Shown one piece after another: positions 52,185 to 64,000 of a DNA stretch of 64,000 bases; positions within the stretch are counted from its first letter, which is position 1, and every line of letters starts with the position of its first letter. This DNA comes from Cercozoa sp. M6MM. Its lineage: Eukaryota; Endomyxa: Ascetosporea. Below the pieces are notes generated by a model. That model did not search any database. It had not been told where the DNA came from and saw only the letters and a program-made list of their open reading frames with translations. Both the position numbers and the translations under genes were made by a program. The stretch lies in the NCBI GenBank assembly GCA_040357565.1, contig JBDODJ010000008.1. One strand, 5' to 3'.

Positions 52185-55100
52185 TCAGAGCGAGCGCGAC
52201 GGCGTGCAGAACGCGGAGCTTCCGACAGCGACGAAATTCGCAGTCGCGACTGTCGCAACCATGTTCACTCTCAGGTTGTCGGATAGGAACGGCTGAGAAT
52301 GCGTACCACAGAAGAAGCGTGACTGACTCCGTCGGCACTGAAACTTAGATTCGTGGCAACGAAACTGTCCTGTGCCTCTTTGGCCTATCGCAATTGCAGA
52401 CGAGTACAGTCGAAGGAAGTAGCATAATGAAGAAGTGTACCTGCGCCTGCCTGGCAATGGCATCGTTGTGCAACCGCTCAAACACATCGCCACCCGACAG
52501 CGGCCGACGTCGCCGTGGTCCTGAGTTTATGGCAACGCAACCATATCTGGTCAGACAGACACAGACACACCCTCTGCAACAGGTACCGTTGGGTGCAGGT
52601 GATGCAACAAATGACAGATCGGCCTGTTGAAAGTGGCTCACAGACACTCGAATACAGACAAGAAAGCACACACGAGGTACCAATGAAGTGGACTTGGACC
52701 GTGGCCGCGAGCGAATAAACTAAAATAAACACACCTTCAATAATTGAAATGGAACAGAAGAAAATGAAAATTACACTCGAGTCGGCAGGACGCCGTCTTC
52801 GAGTTCTCCTGGAGATAGAGACTTGACAAATCGATAGGCAGAAAGAAAGAAAGATAGTGAGATAGAACGATAAATAGAGACCAACAAATAGAGATAGAGA
52901 TAGATAGATCGAGGAGATATAAGGATAGATACGGATATATATTTATATAGTCATATATATATATATACATATATATACATACGTACAGAGAGATGAATAA
53001 CAGTGAATGATAGGACATACCCCTGCCGAGCAGGTGACAAGACGCGCTGTTTCTGTCGGCGCGCTCTCCGCAGGGCCGCTTCGATGCGTTGGGCCGGTGT
53101 GCCGGCACTGAGGACCTCCTGATCGAGCACGTCGTTGTCGTCGTTGTCATCCGACTCACCGTGGTCCGAGTCGCTGTCGTTGTTGCAGTTGCTCGTGTTG
53201 TTGGAGCTGTCATTGTCGCTGTGGCGGTCACTCAGCAGCGATCGCATGTCGGACAGACTCGCGTGCTGCTGCGCCAGCTGCGCTCGCTCCTGCGCTCGTC
53301 GTTCGACCTGGATCATGTGCTCAGCCTTTTCAGTATCTGCTCTGGCCTGTGCACACACCAAACTCCATGGCATGGAAATGAAAAAGCGCAAATGACGTAC
53401 TGCTGCAAGTTCGATGTGCAAGCGCTCATTCTTCCTGTGTGCGTCTTCCTGCAAGAAGCAACAAAGATACACAGCAACACCAACAGAGACAGTAATCGTG
53501 GCTACCAAAGAGACACGCAGGTCAACGACGCGATTGGCCAAAATCGTTGCTGTTGTAACCTACCAGCACAATCGATGTACAGCAAAGAATATGAAGGCCA
53601 AAGCTACCGCATCGGCGATTTTTCGCACTCGCGACATCAGCAATGGCGTCACAGCGACACCAGTTTCCGACAGCGGGCGTCCTGTGTACCAATGTTTCAA
53701 TCATGCCCCAAAGACCAATCTCAGGGTATCAGGTACCAGTCACTGGGTGACGTGGCCGCAGTTGCTCCAGCTGCTTCTCGCAGTCCACCACCTGCTCTCA
53801 CAACACAAGGTCATTCCATGCTTCAAGCCTGCTTGACCTGTGGGTGCTTACCTGCGCCCGCGAGTGACGCATCTGTTCGTCGATTCTACAACCAAGACAC
53901 AGCTGAGCAAAAACACCGTTCAAGTGTGAAAGTGTGGGAAAGCTACGCGTCCATAAACTCCTCAAGATTGCGCAATTCACACTCCAGGCGTTCCTTCTCC
54001 TCCTCTTGCATCGCTGCTTTTACACGAACCCTCAAGTCGTCCACTTGAGCGGCAATCTATCGCAAACAGCAAGAATCCACAAGCACAAAGTAAAGCATAT
54101 CAGCTTCCTTCGACAGTAGCTCTGTACATCTGCCTTGTCTCTCGACGCCTTCTGAAGTCTCTTCTCCTACAAATGACGCATCAGTCGGAAGGGCAAATTG
54201 CCAAACTCCCAAGATGCAAATTTACCAGTCCTTGAATTCGTTGACGCAGCTTGCGTCGCTTCAGCACGCGTTCCATCTCGGATTCCACCTGCAACAAACG
54301 CTTGAGTTGACAACAAACCGGCACTTCTTAAAGGTACCATTTTGACGCACTTCGGAGGTCCATCACTCGCTGTGCACAACCGCAAATGTGCCGACTAAAA
54401 ACAGAAATCATTTGGCTTATATATACGAGCTGCGGCAAGCGTAGGAACGCTCTTGCGGCGCTGTTTTTGCAACTGCTCCGTTTTTCGCTGCACTTGCGAC
54501 AGTAGCTGCGATCAAGCAAGGTGAAAACTGACAAAACAACGAAACTGTAAACAGCAAACAAAAGTACGCGCTTTTGATCGGCCTGAAGGAGCTGAATCTG
54601 CCGCTCCTTCTTTTTCTGCAAACATTTTGTTTAACTCAAGCACAGTTTGAGATACAAAGAAACGCACCAACGACCGTTCGAGTCCTTGCTTGCGCCGGAG
54701 CATCTGCGAATAAAAGAAAGTTATGACAAAATTAGACCAAGGACCGTGATAAGGCACCTGTTGACGCCACGTGCGGTGCGCAGTAGCTTCCTGTCCATTT
54801 CACAATTATAGCCTATGTCCATCAAAGCAGAGATTATATTGTACCTGTCGCAACTGTCGAAGCAGTTGAACCTGTCGCTTCTTCATTTCGTGCACGTGTT
54901 GTCGCGAGGTCTATCCCCAAAAACATACGGTGGGCGTTACACTATAGCATTGGGCTATGGTACGTTCAATCGAACTTCAAAACCGCGCGACAGTTGCACC
55001 AGCTTCTGCTGGGCTTTCAGTTCTGCGCAGAGCGAGTGTCACAATTTGTATTAAAAAGAAAGTAAAAGATTCGAGATACCAGCACGTGCTGTGCGAATGC

Positions 55101-58100
55101 GATTTTGCAGGAGAGAAATCTTCTGTTCAAACTCCTTGTTAGCCGAAGCGCGCTCCTCCTGTACCACAAGTTTGCGGGATTAAACTCAATACCACTCACT
55201 GAGGAACTGAGGATTTTGCGGTACCGTGTCGTTGGTACGACCGAGCACATGATCACGTTGTTTCTCGACCTCTCGCAGTTCGTTTTGCAAAGTCACAATG
55301 CTGCCGAAAGAAACACGTGCGTTGACTTTCATTGCTCAGTGTTTGAACATACCGTCGGTCATAAGCGTCCTTCATGCGATCCATTTCGTTTCGCGTCTGG
55401 GCACATTGAGTTATGACTGAAACGCCCTCGGACAAAACCTCTGTACCTGCAGTAGCTGTTCGACGAGTGCGAGTTGTGCTTTCAGATCCTACCAACAAAG
55501 GATTACGAGAAAGGGAAGAATACACGAAGCGTACATGCTCAAGATCGGCGACTTGTGCTCTCAGACGTCGCTGTGCACTGGAGTGTTCCCTCTCGCGCTG
55601 CTGCATCTGCCGCGACAGTTGTTCTAGTTCGTCGTGCCTTTCTTTCTCTGTCGCGCCAGAGCGCTCGTCATTGTCGTTCTCGTTTTCGTTCTCGTTATCA
55701 TTGTCATCGTTCTCGTTGTCTACGTCGCTGTCGTTTTCATGCATGTTGCTGTCCTCCACCTTGTCACTGTCATTGTGGGCACGAGCGGCATTGTTCGCCT
55801 CATTTGCTTCGTTCTCGTCCAACTGCGGTAGCAACGAGATGTTAGCATTGCCGTAAAGGTCGCCGAACAGGTCGCTTCTGCATCAAAGCGCAGGTGAGTT
55901 TGTACAGAAATTGAAGGAAGCAGAGTACGCTTGTCCCGTTAGTGCTAGAGACGATAGGTTTGGCAGCTGCGTCGAGTCTGTATCACCACGTGGTAGTGCA
56001 GGGTGTGTACTGTTGATATGTTCATATTAATACCACCGCCAGACACAGAAGCATCCAGTTGCTCCAGTCGACCTCTCAGTCGCTACACCCACGCACTTCA
56101 CAAACAAGCGAACACAAGAAGATTCAGCACCTCTGCCTCGAGTTGTAGCGCGTCGTTGCTCATGCGCATCTTGGCCACCTGGTCCATCGTGTCACGTCGC
56201 AGGCGCTGATTCTCTTTGCGCAGGTGCGCCACTTCCGTCTCCTCTGCGTTAATTATACATACACCGACAACACGTACAACCAAATGTACGTTTCTGCAGC
56301 ATGTCCTCCACGCCAGGGACATTGTGCTGCTGCAACATTTCGATGCACGCGTCACGTTGCGCCCGCGTGCTTTTCTGTGAGACACCAATGAATACACTGA
56401 CAATTACACTGACCGACTAAAAAACGCACGAGGTCAGTCTCAAGCCGCGTTAACTGTCGACGTAGCTGGAGATTTTCCTCGCGCATCGTCGTGTCTTCTT
56501 GCACCTGTCAAACACAAATCGGGCTTTAGTCACAGAATCGACACGTTTACACGCAGACACAAAGAGGATACATCAAAAACGTGTCCAGGCGACTTCAGCT
56601 TTAATGCGGCTTCAAGTCGTTTAATGTGCTCACGCAACTCGGCCAGTTTTGCGCTACAATACGGAGAGTAAAACGATAATCGCAGTCGCTAGGACAGAAG
56701 AGGTACCTATTTGGATCGCGATTCACGATCGGTCGGTTTTCGATGTTCTTTGCACGATTGGCGTATCGACTTTAAAAGCAAGCCATACATTATCGTTCGC
56801 ATCGAAGATCAAGCAAGAAGCAAGCATACAGTGCATTGAGCGACTCATCAAAGTTTGAATCGGCAGGCGAGATGCAAGCGATCTATTGTCACGCTAGATC
56901 CTAAAACAACACAACAAGATGTGGATGACGTTACCATCAAAGTTCGCGCATTGCCGCCCAACGAATCTCTGGGACAAAGTAACCTTAAAGTCCCTTTACA
57001 CCTCCGAAAGCAAAACTCGCATACTGCAGTAGTCGCGTAATCTTGCTGTCTCGGAACGGCACGTGCGCTTTTTTCTGTGAATGAGGAATAAAAAAAGAAG
57101 AAGACTGAGGAAAAAGGCGCACCTCAGACAGTGCGGCGATGCAGTTTCCCAGTGCCAGTAATCCCTGCGTCATTGAAATTCTTGTTGATTTCGTCAAAAA
57201 AGCCAAAACACAAACAACGGTACCGTGTTAATAGAAATGCCCTCCTTTAGTTGCGCGCCTTCCGCACCCTACCGAAGGACAAAAAGGAGACGGACAATAA
57301 GACAAAGCAAAGGCGGCTAAGAATGTGACCGTACAGTGCGTTTAACGCGTTCGGAACCAGCGAGATCGACGAAATGAAACTTTGACGTCAGAAAGCTGTC
57401 CTCTTCGCCTTCTGTGAAGAAAGAAACCTCAAGAGCGAAAAAGCAATAAACTATGGAGAGACTACCTTCAGTGGCACGCTGTGTTAGGTATACTGTGAAA
57501 ACAGCGTGCGACCTCGACGAATGCGCGTTCATTTTCGTCGACGAAGTCTTGCTACAGAATGAAACGACGAGTCAATGACTAGACATACATTTAAACACGG
57601 CTATTTACCGATACAAAGAACCCCGTTCCAGAAGCGACAGACACTCGTCAGCAGATGTCACCTACACACTTGCTCGTAAGCTACCTCCTTACAGTATGGT
57701 GCCATACTGCATGTTCGCCTACGCCTTGCACAACCAGTTCGCCTCCTCTGCCCTGTAGCAACGCACTTTTTCATACACAATGTCGCTCGCTTTTCTGCAC
57801 AGGAAGACACCTCGCGAATCGACGGAATTTCGTCATCATTCGGCGCCAACAAATCGCGCAGCGTCTCCTTGTGGACTGTGTGCACCAACGTACTGACCCT
57901 CCCATTAACCCCCTTTTGACAAATAACCCCACCTTCGAGGAAAGTGACTCGGACGGCGCAATCACTCTCATCGCTACTGCTGTTGACGTAGTCGAAAATT
58001 GCATCGATCACACGAGGTACCACACCTGTAATCAAGGTGCTTACACAGAGCATTCTCCTCACGCCCTGTCAATATCGTTAAAGCCGTACCCCTGTCGACA

Positions 58101-58679
58101 TCGGCGTCGGTCCTTGCACCCGCAGAGGTGCCCATCGTGTGCGTCTTGCCCGATCCCTTCAAAGCACCACGGATAAACAGCGATCCACCCTCCAAGACTA
58201 AGACTGAATACCGTCTGTCCGTAGGCGAAGACCGTCGCATTCATACCCTGCATGAACCGCACAAATATAGCATCAGTAAAAAACAAAAGAAACATTTTAA
58301 TAGGCAGCACCTTGAGAAACACATCAACCAGCGGCGCAACGCAGCGGTCGAAAACAGCGCTTTGTTGCGTCGATGGCGCAAACACGTTGTCGAATGTGAA
58401 CCGGTGTCTCTGCTCAGTAGAAAACAGAACAATAAGGGAAGGGTAATAGCTAAAGGTGGCTAGGGGGTAAAGATAAAGTGTATATACCCCATCCTCGCCG
58501 AGTTGGAGTTCCTTCTCGCGCGGAAACTTCACGACATCGCGAGCATCGTTGACTCGCTCGCCGCCCAAACTGCGTTCAGTCGCGTAGTGTTACTTTGAGA
58601 CCCAAGATCTAAATGAGAGCACATACAGTGGTCGAACGCGTACGGCGACATGCACGGCGTCGGCGCTGCGCGTGCTCAT
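52185..58679 (-). CDS. Kinesin-4 family motor (chromokinesin/KIF4-like)
   Basis: A plus-end microtubule motor of spindle midzone or cilia. The start MSTRSADAVHVAVRVRPL is at 58679. Motor motifs appear in order: FTFDNVFAPSTQQSAVFDRC, the P-loop AYGQTGSGKTHTMGT, YKETLRDLLAP-like HKETLRDLLAP, NAHSSRSHAVFTV (switch I), FHFVDLAGSERVKRT (switch II), [33 protein letters not shown], and ISPADSNFDESLNAL followed by RYANRAKNIENRPIVNRDPN, the kinesin-4 neck signature. The tail is a long coiled coil with two acidic Asn/Asp/Glu stretches (around 53110-53230 and 55640-55800) and a C-terminal FERLHNDAIARQAQ region. The last exon ends AFCTPSRSL at 52185. It has more than 20 introns. The far C-terminal exons are the least certain. 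Confidence 0.9.
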
Positions 58680-58987
58680 GCCGCCGTTGCCAAAACTGTT
58701 TTCACACAAAAAAACTCCAAATTGACTTGCAAAAAACTTGGGCGTTTTTGGTACACTGCACGGATCGCGTCGCAAAGCTCTCCACTGCCCTCCTTGGGTT
58801 TCTGTGACGGCGCGTGCCACTACGACAGATCTGGAAGTGCAGCTCGCGTTCTGTGGAAAAAGTTAAAGGGGTAGTTTTCAGCTCCAGAACGCAAGCAGGC
58901 TCAGTGCAGGCGCGTGTATTTATTTTTGTTAGTGAAACGAGGCTGTTTCGAGGCACAGGACGCCAGAAATGGTGTCCCCTTTTGTGC
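58680..58987. promoter_or_regulatory. Shared divergent promoter interval, kinesin-4 / PH-TKL kinase
   Basis: 308 bases separate the two start codons. No recognised element. Confidence 0.45.
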
Positions 58988-61900
58988 ATGAGTCGAGGAC
59001 CGATCGCGATGATCGCGCTGTTGTTTTATCGTGAAATGTGTGGTTTGCGGGAACAGGACGCGACGTCGACACCGATAAAATCGGGCATGCTCGGCGTGCG
59101 TTTCGAGAGGTAAGTTTTCCCTTTCTTATATGTTGATATGCACGTATGTGGATATTCTGCTTTCGTCTTTGTGCAGCGAGCACCGTCCGAACAGAAAAGA
59201 GAAGTGGAAACGACGCTACGTTGAGCTGCGTAGCAATGGAAGGTGACTTTTCTCAAAGGTTGATATCGTAGTCGAAATAGACGGTGTGTGTTTGCAGTCT
59301 GCAATACTTTCGAGTGCCAAAGTTTCTGCATTCACTGCTGCACGTGCGCAAGAGCAAGGAGGAGGTATCCGGACTTTCTTTTAAAACTGGATCTGGGCCT
59401 TGACTGTACCTGTCGGCTCGGATGTTTTTGTGTGGCTATGGGCTCAGTTACTGGGCGCGACGTTTCTGTCGGACGCCGTTGTGTTCGGCGAACAGGCGCC
59501 GCCGATCTCACGCAAGAACAAATCCTTCGCGTAGCGTTCTTGCCCCCCTCCCCCTACCTCTTTACCCTCTCACTCCTCCCAACAGATCGAGGAAGGAGAA
59601 GAAAGTAGTGAGTGAGTTGCGCTACCCGTTCACCGTCATGGTTGGTACAACAATCGCATTCTGCTCTCCCTTTACACCCCCCCCCCCCCGTAGGCACGGA
59701 CGGTCTGGTGCGTCTCTCTGCATGCAGTGCCTCTGATCGCAAGGTATTGTGTCGCTACTACAGGTGTACCTGGTGTGTCAAAACAAGTGTGTTTGTGTAG
59801 GAGTGGGTGGCGGCACTTAAGGCCATCATCGAGCGCTATCGGCAGCAGCAGGAGACTCCCAAGACACCGCGCAAACAAAAGTCCACCGACGACGAGAGGT
59901 TTGTTTCACCCCCTCCTTACCCCCCCCCCCCTACTTGCCTTGCCCCTTGTCCCTACTTGCCCCTGCACGTAGACCAACCTGGGAGATTCCGTTCGAGAAA
60001 CTAACCTTCCTGAACAAGGTACCTACCTTACCCTGCATTAGGCTATTTACCCCTCTCCCTCCGACAGATCGGTGAAGGCGTGTTCGGCGAGGTGTATCAC
60101 GCTGAGTTATGGGGCACCTCAGTCGCAGTCAAGATGCTCAAAGGCAGCAAGGTGTTACCTTTCTACCCCTACCCTTACCCTTACCCTTACCCTTACCCCC
60201 TTGACCTCACCACGTAGGACTACCTGGACATTGACGCCAAGACACTGCAAGAGCTGCAGCAGGAGGTACATATCGGTGTTCCCCTTAATAAACGCCTGCA
60301 CCCTTAAGTATTCCAGGCCGCTATTCTGCAAATGTTGCGTCATCCGCATGTCATGCTGTACATGGTATCTGATCTCTTAATATTTGTCCATTTGTACCAG
60401 TCTTTACTTCCTGTACTTAAGGGTGCCTCTTTGGAGCCTCCAAACGTTTGCATGGTCACTGAGTGTACTCTTTGCTCGCTTGCACCTTGGTATATCGCCA
60501 TTCACCCCTTATATCCTCTGTGTTGTGAAGGGTGCGAGCGAGGCAACTTGTTCGACTTGCTGCATCGGTCTTTGACACCGCTGTCGTTCGCGACCATGCT
60601 GCGCATGATGAAGGAGATCGCGCGCGGCATGAACTACTTGCACAGGTGCGTCTCTGACTCTCTTCTCTCCCCGGTCTACTCTTTACCCCCCCCCCTCCCC
60701 AGTCTGCCACGAAAGATCATCCACCGTGATCTCAAGTCGCACAATTTGTTGGTACTTTTTGTCCCCTTAAATAAAAAGGATACTCCCTTAACTAAAACGG
60801 AGTACAGGTGGACGGCAATCTGGTCGTTAAGATCGCCGATTTTGGACTGAGTCACGTGCGTCAACGCGTGCAAACAATGACGCTGCGTCGACTGAGATCC
60901 GACAGTATTGGCTGCTTTAGGGGGCCGGCGGCCCGTCCCCTGTTACCTTTCGTCTTGTACCCCGGTAGAAACGGACTACCTGACGTCGCATAAGGGACAC
61001 TACGGCATCCGCGGCACGCCTGAGGTACAATTGTACCTGTTCCTTGTGTTGTTAAAGGGGTGATTGTTGTTAAAGTGGATGGCACCCGAGATGCTACAAG
61101 ACAAGAAGTACAACCACATGGTCGACGTCTACTCGTACGGCATCGTGCTGACCGAGATTGTCACGGTACCTGTTTCTCTCTCTCTTAACAAACACATAAA
61201 TCAGATTATCCATATGGACGGTACCATATGGACGGTACCAGAAGAGTGTGTACAAATGTGTACGCAGAGACAGCTGCCGTTCCGACATCGGTACAACATC
61301 AAGCGCGTTGTCGACGTGATCCAGGTCGTGCTGGAGAAACGCGAGATGCCTTACATTCCGCCTTGGTACCCTGCTGCCTTGCCACTACCTCATATGCCTG
61401 CCTGCCTTGGACGTGCTTGTTGGATGTATCAACAGGTGTGGCACCAAGATTTCGCACCTCATTCACGCCTGCTTAAATCACGAGCCATCGCAGCGACCCT
61501 CCTTTGCGCAGATCATTCAGGTATAGGGCCGTTTTGCCCCTTTTATACCTGTACCCTATTACCCCCTCCCGCCTGTCTCGTTGGCAGATGCTCGAGGATT
61601 GGTTTGGATTGGCCGAGTCACGTCAACTGTTCGAGACTTACGACTTGCCGCGACTGCACCACATGCTGAATTCGTACCAGGCAGCCTTCGCTCAATAGGG
61701 TGGCTACAAACTTGTCCTGCACTGTAGGGGTCATACTCGCATCCTGCAACTCGCACTGACTGAGCTCGCCGAGATGAATCGAGGCAGTGCGATTGAAACT
61801 TTCTTCATGGTACTGTGACCTGTCTTCCCCAACTTGTCTGGTGCGTAGACTGGTGTGTAAACTCGTCGCATGTGTAGGTCTCGGACAAGTTCGACACGAG

Positions 61901-63987
61901 CACACTGCACACATACTCGTAGTGTTTCTGAACTTCTTTTTTGTGAATTTTTGCACCTGAATGTTCTGCAGCGGAATCGGCTCGCCACGTCGTCGCCGAA
62001 ACAAGCCAGGCCGCTCACATTCCACGGTTCTAATGTTTTAAAAATTCGACTCGCTGCCCCCTTAAATCTTAAATTCTACAGGCCACGACCAACACGACAG
62101 AGTACGCCTACAGCAGCGAGGACAGCGACAGTGTATCCTGCCCTGTGCTGACGGTTTGTGGGAGTGCCTCAACATGTGTATGAAATGTTTGTGCCCTGCA
62201 GGAACTAAGCAGCTGTCTCGAGAGTGACAGCAGCGAGGACGACGATGAAGAGGCGCAGCAGGTGCTTTGAGTGTTTGTGTGACGTGTGTGGAGCATTTTA
62301 CCTTTTGATCTTTAGCGTCGCTGGGCGCTGCAACGCGAACTGGTTGTCTTTGCCCGCGAGATCGCGTCTCTTCTTGTGCACAGGTGTGTCGCTTTTTGGC
62401 TTTTTCGTTTGTTCTGTTAGGGAAACGCTTCTTCTGTTAGGGACGACAAGATCCGCGAATTAGCCGCGCGTGCTTTGGTACCTTCACATGGTTAAAACAC
62501 GTCAAAGCTACCCTGATTTGTGGCATGGCATGATAGGCGAGACTGCTCGAAGTAGCCAAAAAGAGCATGCCGGTACAAATGTGCTCAGTTCTTGTATTCG
62601 CATAGGTGCACTCGATTGTTTAGGACCGGCTGGCGGAGGTCACGGAACTCGTTCGTCACTCTGGCAATGGGTACGATCAGTGTTCTACTTGTGCATTAGT
62701 ATTTAGGTGGCATAAATGCGCAGACGCGGCTGCGGCTTCCTGCTCTCGCTTCTTCGCTCGCGTCGTATGTCCTTGTGTGTGTGTTAAAGGGAAAGAAAGC
62801 TGTTCCAACTGTTTTTGTTTTCTGAACATGACAGGAAGCGATGTGCGAAGCGCTGCCAAGACTGTTTTGGATGAGGTTAGTGTCTTCACTTTCTGTTGCT
62901 TCCTTCCTGCTGACTTTTCCACCGCGCACAGGTGAGTACGCACCTGCCGCAACTGCCTACAAACGAAGAAGGCAAATACGAGTTGCTGCACCTGGTAACC
63001 TGTCTCGTTGTGTATGTTGTTAAACGATTAGATACGTGGGTACGCAGGACCTCGGACTGTCGGCCGATGCGCTCGGAATGACGCAGTTGTCGATGCTGTA
63101 ACTTGCTCCCCTTTTTGCCTTTCCTTTTGGCCTTTCCTTTTTGCCTTTCCTTCCTTACCCCCTTCCCCGTGTGTCAGTGCCAATATGGTGGACACAGAAG
63201 TGCTGCAGCTGGAGCGACGTATGTCAAAGGCTTTGCTGGTGGTCCCTCTTGTACTCCCTTGTTTTACTTCTAGGTATTGCGCGAATGACGGCATCGCTGT
63301 TGCAAAAGAGTAAGACTGGATCTCGTACCTGTAGTGCCCCTGTGCAAACAAGTTTGTTCGTGCAGGGATACTTTCACGGGCCGTGCATGCCTCCACTGCC
63401 AAGTAACCTTGTACTTGGGTTCTGTATCTGGACAAGTTGTTTGTGGATAGGATCCGGCACTCGCTGCATGCGCGCGACAAGGACGAAGTGTAGCCTTCTT
63501 GTTTACAGGCTGTCTCTTGTGAACCCTGATTATCCTGGACCACCCTTGCAGGAGACAGCTCTCGCGGCACCACCGGCGTCGCTCGCTGGGCGGTCGTGCT
63601 CCTCCCAGGTGTGTTCACTCTGGCGTTTCTCCTATCTCTGTTGACTCTTTGATGCATCTGCGCGGCTGACGCAGGTCAGAGGAGAGAACGCATCGCCCGC
63701 AACGTCGCATGCGACGCAATGGTATTGCGGTTCTCGAATCTGCTTGCTCCTGAATATGTCCGTACCTTGCAGTCGGTCGACAAACGATGCCTGCTGCCGT
63801 GTTTGCTGCTGGTACTGGCATCTTTACCCCCCCCCCCCCCGTTACCCTACCTAACCCTCCTGCAGCCATTGAGAAGCACCTGGACGACAGCAGACGCGAA
63901 GTGTTCACACCAGAGCCGAATTATCAGGGCAACTCGCGGCTCTTGCTGCGACAGGCGAGTTCCGACCAGTTGCCAGACCAGATGTAG
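58988..63987 (+). CDS. PH-domain TKL protein kinase with acidic coiled-coil tail
   Basis: A membrane-recruited serine/threonine (TKL, Raf/CTR1-like) kinase. The start at 58988 ([18 protein letters not shown]) has an alternative in-frame ATG at 59009. The PH domain spans [29 protein letters not shown] and [20 protein letters not shown]. The kinase domain starts [20 protein letters not shown], with AVKMLKG (Lys), [57 protein letters not shown] then [20 protein letters not shown] and [11 protein letters not shown]. All key residues are present, so it should be active. After the kinase, a GTAC intron avoids a stop at 61698 and the gene continues through helical exons, an acidic Ser/Asp/Glu stretch (62100-62260) and coiled coil to DQLPDQM at 63987. 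Introns carry C runs and a TTACCC array. Confidence 0.88.
60172..60204 (+). repeat. Intronic (CCCTTA)n telomere-like hexamer array
   Basis: Four to five copies of CCCTTA (complement TAAGGG) lie in an intron of the PH-TKL kinase gene, between the exons for the Lys strand and the following helix. Confidence 0.85.
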
Positions 63988-64000
63988 GATACTTGTCTCG

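Noticed and set aside
51610-52296. Plus-strand open frame of 228 codons between syntaxin-18 and kinesin
   Set aside because: It overlaps the kinesin last exon, has no recognisable domain, and its composition is not convincing. A real small gene here cannot be excluded.
53089-54048. Plus-strand open frame of 319 codons
   Set aside because: Antisense to coiled-coil exons of the kinesin, with low-complexity composition and no family resemblance.
61690-61698. Stop of the PH-TKL kinase right after the kinase domain
   Set aside because: A GTAC-AG intron of about 60 bases removes the stop and the frame continues through many in-phase exons to 63987.

Overview
The window is nuclear DNA from an intron-dense, gene-dense eukaryote, most likely a protist. 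No bacterial signals (operons with ribosome binding sites, CRISPR arrays, insertion sequences) were seen. I read about 24 protein genes, most split into many short exons by introns of roughly 40 to 100 bases. Donors often begin GTAC, and several introns carry long sense-strand C runs or TG/CA microsatellites. The gene set fits a heterotrophic or stramenopile-like protist: B12-dependent methylmalonyl-CoA mutase, a front-end fatty acid desaturase, a PH-TKL kinase, PEX12 and a GPI mannosyltransferase. The lineage cannot be fixed from this sequence. All exon models come from reading splice frames by hand, supported by family motifs and phase consistency, so individual boundaries are provisional.

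Layout, left to right. 1-510 is the 3' end of a ubiquitin C-terminal hydrolase. 996-4704 holds two tail-to-tail paralogous single-pass membrane proteins. 5201-10045 (-) is a transcription-type cyclin that appears fused to an RRM and a Tyr/Gln-rich, NCOA5-like tail. 10253-11664 (-) is UTP11, head-to-head with methylmalonyl-CoA mutase (11974-16052, +). 16760-18551 (-) is a protein-kinase-like protein with a signal peptide, followed by an unknown gene (19404-20776, -). 21742-23874 (-) is a cytochrome-b5 front-end desaturase whose start codon overlaps the stop of a small upstream gene (23871-24483, -). Then come a small Lys/Gly-rich gene (+), a multi-spanning membrane protein (25176-26784, -) and a large unknown gene (27202-31113, +).

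PEX12 follows (31206-33629, +). An AGC kinase C-terminal half (-) and a GPI mannosyltransferase C-terminal half (+) both run into one assembly gap at 35045-35144. A small helical protein gene and FAD synthase (-) sit almost end to end, and FAD synthase is divergent to TXNDC9 (+). A tRNA-like relic is at 41085-41160. A signal-peptide protein with W-rich SANT-like repeats (41610-44184, +) precedes a large helical protein ending in a Ser-Asp repeat and a RING finger (44435-49636, +). Syntaxin-18 (49923-51389, +), a kinesin-4 (52185-58679, -) and, divergent from it, a PH plus TKL kinase with a coiled-coil tail (58988-63987, +) complete the window.

Most genes are unrelated housekeeping functions: ubiquitin and peroxisome biology, ribosome biogenesis, cofactor and lipid metabolism, SNAREs and cytoskeleton. 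The points of most interest are the cyclin-RRM fusion, the inverted membrane-protein pair with an intron present in only one copy, the secreted kinase-like protein, the signal-peptide W-repeat protein, the overlapping gene pair, and the unusual composition of the introns.
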